Assembly (NCBI GenBank): GCA_964371655.1
Contig: CAYJOD010000023.1
Coordinates: forward strand, 18,335 to 82,334
DNA length: 64,000 nt
From: CAZGSN01 sp964371655
Lineage (GTDB): Bacteria > Desulfobacterota > Binatia > HRBIN30
Direction of reading: 5' to 3'
Shown: in pieces, positions 7,881 to 15,608 of the stretch
Layout of the letters: each line of letters opens with the position of its first letter
How positions within the stretch are numbered: position 1 is the first letter of the stretch
The notes under the pieces: generated by a model
What the model was told of the DNA's origin: nothing
Databases searched by the model: none
Seen by the model: only the letters and a program-made list of their open reading frames with translations
Program-made: the position numbers and the translations under genes

Positions 7881-8534
7881 TCAAGCGCGATTGCGGTAGA
7901 GCGTCGCGTCGACGACCCGCACCATCGCCTCGATATCGAGCCGCCGGCCGAGGAATGCGGCCATCCGCTGCGCCTGCTCGCGCGGATGGTTGAGCGTTTC
8001 CTTGTATTGCACCTCGAGCGTCTCGAACTGCCTACGGCGCAGGAAGAAGCGGGCATTGGCGAGATCTTGTTGGAAGAGCTCCGTCATCTGCTTGTCGGAC
8101 ACCTCGGAGGTTTCACCGCGGCGGGCGAGCATCTTGGCTTGCGAGGCCAGAATCTCGTTCAGGTCGCGTTGCATGAACAGCAGCTTGTAGTTGTTGTTCG
8201 GTGGCAGCGTCTTGATCAGAAAGGAAACGATCTTGACCGCCTTGCCGCGCACCTCGCGCAGCCACCTGCGGTCGTGATCGAGCTCGAGGTTCTTGACCCG
8301 CTCGTACTCGTAATACCCCTTCGGATTGTCTTCGTCGGCACCGCGGACGCCGTCGGTCACGACGCACAGCCCGCCCGCCTCGAGCATCTTCATCGCCATG
8401 GAGGTGCCCGATCGCGGCAGCCCCGACACCACAACGATCGGCTGCCCGTACCGGAGCCGCCGGAACAAATGGTGGAGGGTATGTGCCATGCTGCTACGAG
8501 TTGCAATCATAGGCGTTCGTCCGTAATACTCCAC
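7881..8534 (-). CDS. Sulfotransferase-family P-loop protein
   Basis: 217 residues with the 5'-phosphosulfate-binding P-loop of sulfotransferases, VVVSGLPRSGTSMAMKML near 34-51, and a later strand YKLLFMQRDLNEILASQAKML in which the arginine fits the 3'-phosphate-binding region. Members transfer sulfate from PAPS to sugars, lipids or proteins, so modification of a surface glycan is plausible here. It is short for a full sulfotransferase but the core seems complete. The start is uncertain: in-frame ATGs occur at 8534, 8510 and 8489. It is divergent from the phosphatase genes, with only 50 bp between start codons. Confidence 0.68.
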   Translation of the reverse strand: MEYYGRTPMIATRSSMAHTLHHLFRRLRYGQPIVVVSGLPRSGTSMAMKMLEAGGLCVVTDGVRGADEDNPKGYYEYERVKNLELDHDRRWLREVRGKAVKIVSFLIKTLPPNNNYKLLFMQRDLNEILASQAKMLARRGETSEVSDKQMTELFQQDLANARFFLRRRQFETLEVQYKETLNHPREQAQRMAAFLGRRLDIEAMVRVVDATLYRNRA

Positions 8535-8584
8535 GCGTCACGTGTTGAGTTTCCCCTTTCCTTGACCAGCGTCTGGAGTGCCCA

Positions 8585-10714
8585 TTGAAAGTGCCAGTCC
8601 CCGAACCGCCGTTGCGCCGTTGCGCCACGCGGTTGCTTGCCCTCCTGATCGTACTGGCACCGGCCGTTGCCCAGGCCTACATCGGCCCCGGCGCCGGCTT
8701 CGCGCTGATCAGCTCCTTCTTCGTATTGCTCACCACGATCGTGCTGGCGATCGTGGCGCTTCTCACATGGCCGTTCCGCACCGTGATCCGCATACTCCGG
8801 CGGCAGCCGCACGGAAAGCCCTTCGTCAAGCGACTGGTGATCCTCGGCTTCGACGGCCAGGATCCGGTGATCACGGAGCGGATGCTAAAGGAAGGGAAGC
8901 TTCCCAACTTCCACAAGCTCTCCGAAACCGGCTGTTACCGGCGCCTGCGCACGACCTATCCGTCCATCTCGCCCACCGCCTGGTCCTCGTTCAGCACCGG
9001 CACGGATCCCGCCAAACACAACATCTACGACTTCCTGACGCGCGACGAGAAGACGTACCTGCCGTTGCTGTCGTCGACGCACATCGGTTCGGTGGATAAG
9101 TTCCTGAAGATCGGCCCGTTCCGCATCCCGTTGCGCAAGCCCGAGATACGCCTGCTGCGGAGATCCAAGCCGAGCTGGACGATCCTCGGCGAGCACGACA
9201 TCTGGAGCACCGTCTTGCGCGTGCCGATCACTTTCCCGCCGGACCATTTCCATGGCGCCGAGCTCAGCGCCATGTGCGTTCCCGACCTGCTCGGCACGCA
9301 GGGAACCTTCTCCCTCTACACCACGCGCCCCGCGCAACGGAAATTCAAAGAGGGCGGAACGCGGATTGCGCTGACCGCCAACGGCAGCCGCTTCGAGACG
9401 TCGATCAAGGGCCCCGAGAACATGTTTCGCGACGGCAATGCTGCGATGGAGGTTCCGCTCATCATCGAGCTTGACCGCCCTGCCAAAGCAGCGCGCCTGC
9501 GCATCGACGGCACCGTCGTGGAGCTGCACGAGAAGCAGCTGAGCGACTGGATCACCTTGACCTTCAAGGCCGTCCCGGGAATCAAGGTGAGCGGCAACTG
9601 TCGCATGATGGTCACGGAGATGGGCGAGCACTTCTCACTCTATGTATCGCCGATCAATATCGACCCCGAGAACCCGGCGATGCCGATCTCCCACCCGCCC
9701 TACTACGCCACCTACCTCGCCAAGCGCATCGGCCCATACTGCACGCTCGGGCTCGCCGAAGACACCTGGGCGTTGAACGAGGGCGTCATCGACGACGCCA
9801 CTTTCCTCAAGCTGTCGTGGGACATCGACGCCGAACGCGAGGCGATGCTGTGGACCGCATTCGATCGTCTGCGCCGCGGCGCGCTCATCTGCGTCTTCGA
9901 CGCCACCGACCGCATCCAGCACATGTTCTGGCGCTACACCGAGGACGGCCATCCGGCAGCACGCGGCTTGGACCCGGGCCCGCACCGCAGCGCCATCGAG
10001 GATATCTACAAGCGCAATGACGAGATCGTCGGCAAGGTCCTGGCACGGCTCGGAAAGGGCGACGAGCTGATGGTGGTCTCGGATCACGGCTTCGCGTCGT
10101 TTCGACGCGGCGTAAACCTCAACGCCTGGCTGCTCGCCAACGGCTACCTCCATCTGAACGACGGTGCCGACGGCGCCTCGGAGTGGCTGCGCGACGTCGA
10201 CTGGTCGCGAACCAAGGCGTACGTATTGGGCCTGACCGGAATGTACCTCAACATCGCCGGCCGCGAGGCCCAGGGGATCGTCCAGCCTGGCGCGGAGGTG
10301 GAGGAGCTCAAGACCGAGCTGATCGCCAAGCTGAGCGGCCTAATGGACGTGGAATGTCGCGAGGTCGGTATCAACGAGCTCTTCAACACGGCGCACCTCT
10401 ACAGCGGCCCGTACCTCGCCAACGCTCCCGATCTCATCATCGGCTACAATGCGGGCTACCGTACCTCCTGGGACTGCGCCACCGGCGTCGTAACCGCGCC
10501 CGTGTTCGAGGACAATGTGAAGGCCTGGAGTGGTGATCACTGCATCGACCCGCGTCTGGTCCCGGGCATCTTCTTCTCGACCAAGAAGATCGACAGTGAT
10601 GACCCGGCCCTGATTGACATCGCGCCGACGGCTCTGCAGCTGTTCGGTATCGAGCCGCCGCCGCACATGGACGGCAAGCCGCTCTATGAGAAGAGCTCAC
10701 TTCTACGCGACTGA
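8585..10714 (+). CDS. Membrane-anchored alkaline phosphatase-superfamily phosphodiesterase (paralogue 1)
   Basis: 709 residues. It has a signal-like N-terminus ending in AQA, then YIGPGAGFALISS and a TM helix (about 38-64). The catalytic domain begins with LVILGFDGQDP; D90 should bind metal and T131 in SPTAWSSFSTGTDP is the predicted nucleophile of the type I phosphodiesterase/nucleotide pyrophosphatase family. Further metal ligands are VSDHGF near 500 and WSGDHCIDP near the C-terminus. The probable start is TTG 8585, with GGAG six bases upstream; GTG 8591 is the alternative. The active site would face the periplasm. A substrate cannot be named; glycan phosphoesters or lipid-linked phosphates are possible from context. 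A close paralogue follows. Confidence 0.78.
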   Translation: MKVPVPEPPLRRCATRLLALLIVLAPAVAQAYIGPGAGFALISSFFVLLTTIVLAIVALLTWPFRTVIRILRRQPHGKPFVKRLVILGFDGQDPVITERMLKEGKLPNFHKLSETGCYRRLRTTYPSISPTAWSSFSTGTDPAKHNIYDFLTRDEKTYLPLLSSTHIGSVDKFLKIGPFRIPLRKPEIRLLRRSKPSWTILGEHDIWSTVLRVPITFPPDHFHGAELSAMCVPDLLGTQGTFSLYTTRPAQRKFKEGGTRIALTANGSRFETSIKGPENMFRDGNAAMEVPLIIELDRPAKAARLRIDGTVVELHEKQLSDWITLTFKAVPGIKVSGNCRMMVTEMGEHFSLYVSPINIDPENPAMPISHPPYYATYLAKRIGPYCTLGLAEDTWALNEGVIDDATFLKLSWDIDAEREAMLWTAFDRLRRGALICVFDATDRIQHMFWRYTEDGHPAARGLDPGPHRSAIEDIYKRNDEIVGKVLARLGKGDELMVVSDHGFASFRRGVNLNAWLLANGYLHLNDGADGASEWLRDVDWSRTKAYVLGLTGMYLNIAGREAQGIVQPGAEVEELKTELIAKLSGLMDVECREVGINELFNTAHLYSGPYLANAPDLIIGYNAGYRTSWDCATGVVTAPVFEDNVKAWSGDHCIDPRLVPGIFFSTKKIDSDDPALIDIAPTALQLFGIEPPPHMDGKPLYEKSSLLRD

Positions 10715-10759
10715 TCATCCCGCCGGCGGTGGGCCTTGCCCATGCGAGAGTTGCTCTGT

Positions 10760-10982
10760 GGAAGCACTCCCTCTCCCGCATGACCCGCGGGCGAGGAGAC
10801 TGTCGATTTTCTCCGGCACGGCGGTTGCGCGAGTTTCATGCCGCCTGGTAGGGCCGGCTGTGCCGGCCGTATTTTCCACCCGACCGGCCGGTACAACCGG
10901 CCCTACGCGACTTTCCGCCTACCCTCGCCGGTTCCCTCACCCTAACCCTCTCCCGCAAGTGATGCGGGAGAGGGGAGCTAAC
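10760..10982. repeat. Nested palindromic repeats at the junction of two phosphatase genes
   Basis: Three repeat families abut here. The outer pair belongs to the CCCTCACCC family: GGAAGCACTCCCTCTCCCGC at 10760 and CCCTCACCCTAACCCTCTCC at 10934, ending in GGGAGAGGGGAGC. Inside, GTAGGGCCGGCTGTGCC at 10848 pairs with an inverted copy that ends CAACCGGCCCTAC at 10906. The right hairpin (stem CTCTCCCGCA / TGCGGGAGAG) contains the ATG at 10962 that opens the second phosphatase gene. Confidence 0.75.
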
Positions 10983-12914
10983 CTACTGTTCCTGGGTGCT
11001 GCTCTGCTGGTCGCGTTGCTCGCGGGCACGAGCCGCCCGGCAGAAGCCGCGCCTCCGCGCCGCGTCATCGTGCTTGGATTCGACGGCATGGACTACGAGC
11101 TGACGCGCGAGATGATGGCGCAGGGAAAGCTCCCGAACTTGGCGCGCCTGACGCAGACGGGGACCTTCGCATCACTTGCCACCACAATCCCGCCGCAGAG
11201 CCCCGTGGCGTGGTCGAGCTTCATCACCGGCATGGACGCGGGCGGGCACGGCATCTTCGACTTCATTCACCGCGATCCCAAGACCATGATCCCCTACCTC
11301 TCGACGAGCCGGACGCAGCAATCCGAAAGGAACCTCACGATCGGCAAGTACCAGTTGCCGCTCTCGGGCGCGCACGTCGAGCTGTTGCGGCACGGCAAGA
11401 GCTTCTGGGAGGTGCTCGAGAAGCACGGGATTCAGACCACCATCGTCCGCATGCCCGCCAACTTCCCTCCTTCCGGAACCGCGAGTCGCGAGCTCAGCGG
11501 CATGGGCACGCCCGATGTCCTCGGGACCTATGGTACCTTCTCGTACTTCACCACCGACACCAGTCCCTCGACTGGAAAGAAGCCGAGCCCCGGGCAGCTC
11601 AAGCGTGTCACCGCCACCGACGGAGTCGTGAAGGGAACACTCTACGGTCCGAACAATCCCTTTCTCGTGGCCGGGGACAAGGTCGCGCAGGACTTCACCG
11701 TGTACATCGATCCCGCGGAGCCCGTGGCAAAGATCGTCGTGGGTGACGAGGAGCGCATCCTCAAGGTCGGTGAATGGAGCGACTGGGTGCCGCTCACCTT
11801 GCCACTAATCCCGACCCAGGACCTGCACGCCATCTGCCGGTTCTTCCTCAAAGCGGTGCGCCCGCAGTTCGAGCTCTACGTTACGCCGCTCAACCTCGAT
11901 CCGCGCCAGCCCGCCATGCCGATCTCCACGCCGTCCTCGTGGGCGCGGGAGCTGGCAGAGATGACGGGCGCCTTCTACACGCAAGGAATGCCCGAGGACA
12001 CCAAGGCGCTCAACGAGGGTGTCTTCTCCCCGCAGGACTTCGTTACCCAAGCCCAGCTCGCCGGCGACGAGGTCATTCGCCAGTACCACTACGTGCTCGA
12101 CCATTTCGACGGCGGGCTGCTCTTCTATTACTTCGGCAACGCGGACCAGGTTTCGCACATGATGTGGCGTCCCATGGATCCCGGCCATCCGGCCTACGTC
12201 GAAGCCACGGACGCGCCTTTCAAAGACGTAGTGCGCAACGTGTACGTGAGCTTGGATGCGGTCGTCGGCACGACGCTGGAGACGATGACGCCCGACACTC
12301 TGCTCATCGTGATGTCCGACCACGGCTTCACCAGCTGGCGGCGCTCCTTCCACCTGAACACCTGGCTTAAACAAAACGGCTACCTGACGTTGCGCGATCC
12401 GTCTCTGAAGGATGATCCTGGGCTGTTCGCCAATGTCGAGTGGTCGCAGACGCGCGCCTACGGGCTCGGGCTCAACGGCCTGTACATCAATTTGACGGGA
12501 CGCGAGAACAACGGCATCGTCGCTGCTGCGGAGCGCGACCGGATGGTGAACGAGATCGCTACGAAGTTGCTTGCTGCCATCGATCCCGTCACCGGGCGAC
12601 CCGCCGTGACCAAGGCGTTCGAGCGCGACGAGACATATAAGAATAGCGGTCACCTCGAGATCGGGCCCGACATCATCGTCGGCTATGCCAGGGGGACACG
12701 TTCCTCGAGCCAATCGGCGCTCGGCACGGTGGGGCCCGAGGTCTATACGGACAACACCGAAATGTGGAGTGGTGATCACTGCATGGATCCCGACGCGGTG
12801 CCGGGCGTACTCTTCACCAGCCGCCCCCTGCACAAACCGGCGCCGCGGCTGCAGGACCTCGCGGCGGCGATCCTCGCGGAATTTGGTATCGAGGGATTCC
12901 CGTCGAATGAATGA
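10962..12914 (+). CDS. Secreted alkaline phosphatase-superfamily phosphodiesterase (paralogue 2)
   Basis: About 650 residues. After a short start it has a signal peptide (LLFLGAALLVALLAG, cleavage near AEAAPP) and then the same catalytic architecture as the preceding gene: VIVLGFDGMDYE with the metal aspartate, SPVAWSSFITGMDAGGHGIF with the predicted nucleophile serine or threonine region, MSDHGF, and a terminal WSGDHCMDP. It lacks the extra N-terminal TM region of paralogue 1, so it is probably periplasmic and soluble. The start is unusual: the only sensible ATG lies in the stem of a palindromic repeat, with no Shine-Dalgarno sequence, and the frame stays open upstream into the preceding gene. 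A non-ATG start (for example CTG just downstream) is possible. Confidence 0.75.
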   Translation: MRERGANLLFLGAALLVALLAGTSRPAEAAPPRRVIVLGFDGMDYELTREMMAQGKLPNLARLTQTGTFASLATTIPPQSPVAWSSFITGMDAGGHGIFDFIHRDPKTMIPYLSTSRTQQSERNLTIGKYQLPLSGAHVELLRHGKSFWEVLEKHGIQTTIVRMPANFPPSGTASRELSGMGTPDVLGTYGTFSYFTTDTSPSTGKKPSPGQLKRVTATDGVVKGTLYGPNNPFLVAGDKVAQDFTVYIDPAEPVAKIVVGDEERILKVGEWSDWVPLTLPLIPTQDLHAICRFFLKAVRPQFELYVTPLNLDPRQPAMPISTPSSWARELAEMTGAFYTQGMPEDTKALNEGVFSPQDFVTQAQLAGDEVIRQYHYVLDHFDGGLLFYYFGNADQVSHMMWRPMDPGHPAYVEATDAPFKDVVRNVYVSLDAVVGTTLETMTPDTLLIVMSDHGFTSWRRSFHLNTWLKQNGYLTLRDPSLKDDPGLFANVEWSQTRAYGLGLNGLYINLTGRENNGIVAAAERDRMVNEIATKLLAAIDPVTGRPAVTKAFERDETYKNSGHLEIGPDIIVGYARGTRSSSQSALGTVGPEVYTDNTEMWSGDHCMDPDAVPGVLFTSRPLHKPAPRLQDLAAAILAEFGIEGFPSNE

Positions 12915-12930
12915 AGGAGGCTCGGAGCTA

Positions 12931-13125
12931 ATGTTCGGACGAAAGACGATCAAGGTCGACAAGGACCTGATGGCGAAGATCGAACGCTATGCCCGGATCG
13001 CCGGCTACTCCTCGCCAAACGAGTTCGTCACCCACGCGCTGGAAAAAGAGCTGGCGAAGCTCGAGGGGGCAACCACGGAAGAGGAGATCAAGAAGCGACT
13101 ACGGGGGCTTGGCTACATCTCGTGA
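12931..13125 (+). CDS. Small ribbon-helix-helix-like protein
   Basis: 64 residues from ATG 12931, chosen because AAGGAGG at 12914-12920 lies 10 bases upstream; the in-frame ATG at 12907 would overlap the phosphatase stop. The pattern IKVDKDLMAKIERYARIAGY followed by SPNEFVTHALEKELAKLE resembles a CopG/Arc-type fold, with one strand and two helices, and a charged C-terminal tail ends in GLGYIS. Such proteins are normally DNA-binding dimers, but no DNA target is evident. It overlaps the next gene by 4 bp (GTGA), so it is part of the phosphatase operon rather than a free-standing antitoxin. Confidence 0.65.
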   Translation: MFGRKTIKVDKDLMAKIERYARIAGYSSPNEFVTHALEKELAKLEGATTEEEIKKRLRGLGYIS

Positions 13126-13967
13126 GCTGGTTGAATTTCATACTCAGGGGCCTGTTCGATCTGCTGCTCCGGCCCTTCGAGACCCTGCCGTGGTGGGTGG
13201 GGCTCAGCGTCGTGTCGTTCGTTGTCTCGATCGCGATGCTGTACGTCTTCAAGGTCACGTCGAACCAGCAGGGAATCACCGCGGTGAAGCGCCGCATCCA
13301 TGCCTGCCTGTTCGAGATCCGTCTGTTCAATGATGACCTACCGGCGATTCTACGGGCGCAGATCGAGATTCTGCGCCACAACGTCACCTATCTGCGTCTG
13401 TCGCTGGTGCCCATGCTGTGGATGATCGTCCCCTTCGTGCTGCTCATCGCGCAGTTGCAGTTTCACTACGCCTACCGCGGGCTCGAGCCAGGACAGACCG
13501 CGCTCGTCAAGGTTCAGCTCAAGGAGCACCGGATCGAGGGCGAGGCAGTCGTACCGCAGTCTTCCAGCAAGCCGCGCCTTTCGTTGGTTACGCCGGCTGG
13601 GATCACCGTCGAAACGCCAGCGCTATGGATCCCAACGCTGCGGGAAATGGACTGGCGTGTCCGCGCCGTCGACTGGGGCGACTATGAGGTGCAGGTAGAG
13701 GCGGGCGGGCGCATCTATACGAAGAATGTTCAGGTCTCGCGCGATGTCCGTCGCCGCTCTCCGGTCCGCACCGAGGCGACGATTCTGAACGCACTCCTCT
13801 ACCCGGCCGAAGAGCCATTGCCCGCGAACAGCCCCATCGCGTCGATCACGCTGACCTACCCTGACGACACGGTGGCGCTCGGCATCCCGCTGTGGCTCAT
13901 CGTCTTCTTTGCGGGCTCGATCGCCTTCGCCTTCGCGCTGAAGAAGCGCTTCGGTGTTGATATCTGA
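13122..13967 (+). CDS. Three-TM membrane protein with cytoplasmic helical hairpin, possibly Oxa1/EMC3-like
   Basis: 281 residues from GTG 13122. Segments are: a TM helix at about 24-45; a charged helical region (about 46-90) with VKRRIHACLFEIRLFNDD and AQIEILRHNVTYLRLSLVPML; a TM helix at about 92-110; a beta-rich periplasmic domain of about 130 residues; and a last TM helix (PLWLIVFFAGSIAFAFAL). A TM helix, a cytoplasmic coiled hairpin and a second TM helix is the arrangement seen in the Oxa1/YidC/EMC3 superfamily, but this is a shape argument, not a recognised motif. It is translationally coupled to the small protein and likely works with the two exported phosphatases. Confidence 0.6.
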   Translation: MSWLNFILRGLFDLLLRPFETLPWWVGLSVVSFVVSIAMLYVFKVTSNQQGITAVKRRIHACLFEIRLFNDDLPAILRAQIEILRHNVTYLRLSLVPMLWMIVPFVLLIAQLQFHYAYRGLEPGQTALVKVQLKEHRIEGEAVVPQSSSKPRLSLVTPAGITVETPALWIPTLREMDWRVRAVDWGDYEVQVEAGGRIYTKNVQVSRDVRRRSPVRTEATILNALLYPAEEPLPANSPIASITLTYPDDTVALGIPLWLIVFFAGSIAFAFALKKRFGVDI

Positions 13968-14007
13968 ACGGCTCAGGCGGCGTCATCGCGTGTGCGACAA
14001 GGAGGAG

Positions 14008-14051
14008 AGCTCCTCGCCCGCATTACTTGCGGGAGAGGGTTAGGGTGAGGG
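14008..14051. repeat. CCCTCACCC-family palindromic repeat, single unit
   Basis: A single hairpin unit: CTCCTCGCCCGC, a short loop, then GCGGGAGAGGGTTAGGGTGA. It lies 40 bp after the membrane protein stop and may also work as an RNA stem there. The tail GTGTTTCCAAACACCGGCG appears about 55 bp later, as in the copy near 7650. Confidence 0.65.
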
Positions 14052-14225
14052 AACCTCGGGGATGGGCGGAGCGCAGTATCACGAAGAAGGTGGATCCATC
14101 CCTGCGGGAGACGGGTGTTTCCAAACACCGGCGCCGGCTTGGGTTGCGGGCGTCAGCCCGCGCTGGGGAATCCGTGGTCCTCATCTTGCCGGTGGGTAAG
14201 ACTCAGCTCAGCCTGAAAACCTCAA

Positions 14226-14385
14226 TTGGAACCGCGGATGAACACGGATGGACACGGATTCGGAAGGGAAACACTTCGTTGCGAAGCGTATCGATTTTGT
14301 CCAGGCGAATTCATCACCTGAAGCCCTCTATGTGCGGTTTCTGGCGGTCTTATCCGCGTTCATCAGCGTCCATCCGTGGTTCCAA
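14226..14385. repeat. Palindromic repeat, CCGCGGATGAACACGG family
   Basis: A 160-bp element with inverted ends, TTGGAACCGCGGATGAACAC on the left and GCGTCCATCCGTGGTTCCAA on the right. The arms are internally repetitive (short GGATG/ACACGG units). A diverged relative is at 50575-50760 and fragments are near 5494 and 46496. The remaining gap 13968-14464 holds no gene. Confidence 0.7.
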
Positions 14386-14464
14386 CTGAGTTGTTTGGGC
14401 TCAGCACGACGATCACCCCGCAAGGACCGTGCGGCTGCTGAGACCTGCATCGAAGTGACGGACG

Positions 14465-15340
14465 TCACGGGCGCGGGATGTGACCCTTGGCGCGCAGGTA
14501 GTCCCGCAGCGCGTCACGCCAGGGTCGCAGCTCGGGGAGTCCCGCGCTGATCCATCGACGATGGTCGAGCACGGAGAACGCCGGCCGCGTCGCCTTGGCG
14601 CCAGACTCCGCGGTGGTGATGGGTGAGAGGTCGACGCGGAGCCCGCACATATCGAAGATCGCGCCCGCAAACTCGTACCAGGAGCACTGGCCGGCACTGG
14701 TCACGTGATACAGACCGTACGGCACCCGGCCGTCGTGCTCGATCAATGTAGCGATTGCTGTTGCCAGGTCGGCGGTGGCAGTCGGAGTCATGATCTGATC
14801 TTCGACGACACGAACCGGATTGCCGGTCTTGGCCAAGCGAATCATCGTCTCGACGAAGTTCCCGCCCTTGCCGCTGGCGCCGGCAACGCCATACAAGCCG
14901 GTCGTACGGATGACGTAGTGTTGCGGGCAGAAGCGTCGCACCAGGTACTCGCCGGCGAGCTTCGACACGCCGTAGACGTTGAGCGGGCCAGGCAGCGCGT
15001 CTTCGCTGTAGGGTGAGCGTGCGTGTCCGTCGAACACGTAGTCGCTACTGAAGTGAAGGAGAGTGCAGCCAAGGTCACGTGCCAGCAGCGCGAGCGCGTA
15101 GGGCGCGCTGGCGTTCACCGCAAAGCAGGTTGCAGGCTCGTCCTCGCAGATATCCACCTTGTGGTAGGCGGTGGTGTTGATCAGCACGTCGGGGTGCAAA
15201 CCGCCGATGAGCGCGCGCGCGCGTGCCGAGTCACACACGTCCAGCTCCGCGTGCGTCAACCCGGTCACGCGCAGGTTCAAAAACGCGCGCAGATCGGTCC
15301 CGAGCTGCCCATTCGCCCCGAGAATCACCACATGGCGCAT
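14465..15340 (-). CDS. rmlD: dTDP-4-dehydrorhamnose reductase
   Basis: 291 residues, typical for RmlD/RfbD. It begins with the NAD(P)-binding motif VVILGANGQLGTDL, followed by the family blocks PDVLINTTAYHKVDICEDEP, FSSDYVFDG, the catalytic YxxxK in YGVSKLAGE and VIRTTGLYG. It reduces dTDP-4-keto-L-rhamnose to dTDP-L-rhamnose in the cytoplasm. It is a single gene between repeats, on the strand opposite rmlC, so the rhamnose pathway genes are scattered rather than in one operon. Confidence 0.9.
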   Translation of the reverse strand: MRHVVILGANGQLGTDLRAFLNLRVTGLTHAELDVCDSARARALIGGLHPDVLINTTAYHKVDICEDEPATCFAVNASAPYALALLARDLGCTLLHFSSDYVFDGHARSPYSEDALPGPLNVYGVSKLAGEYLVRRFCPQHYVIRTTGLYGVAGASGKGGNFVETMIRLAKTGNPVRVVEDQIMTPTATADLATAIATLIEHDGRVPYGLYHVTSAGQCSWYEFAGAIFDMCGLRVDLSPITTAESGAKATRPAFSVLDHRRWISAGLPELRPWRDALRDYLRAKGHIPRP

Positions 15341-15433
15341 GCGCGCCCCCTAGCACGAAGGATACGACGGAGGCCAGCACGCCGAAGACTCGCGTGGTCA
15401 GACGACTGACCAATGCAAAAGAAATAGAAAATG

Positions 15434-15540
15434 AACCACAGAGACACCGAGGCCACAGAGAAGCGGCTGAGTGTTCAAGCACAGTTGTTGACCCCCATTT
15501 CTCCGGGCTCTTTCTCGGTGTCCTCTGTGCCTCTGTGGTT
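15434..15540. repeat. AACCACAGAG-family palindromic repeat, short form
   Basis: A 107-bp element with inverted arms: AACCACAGAGACACCGAGG on the left and CCTCTGTGCCTCTGTGGTT on the right. This appears to be the uninterrupted version of the composite element at 7398-7715. It lies between the convergently read 5' end of rmlD and the 3' end of the large membrane protein gene. No flanking duplication is visible. Confidence 0.72.
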
Positions 15541-15608
15541 GGTCCTCTTCGTCCGTTCCGCGTTCGGGTTTCTCTTACTTATGCAACGCTCAGTAATTCA
15601 GGTTCGAC

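Noticed and set aside
10614..10961. 5' extension of the second phosphatase frame
   Set aside because: It overlaps the end of the first phosphatase and runs through repeat DNA; the translated sequence has no homologous features before the signal peptide.
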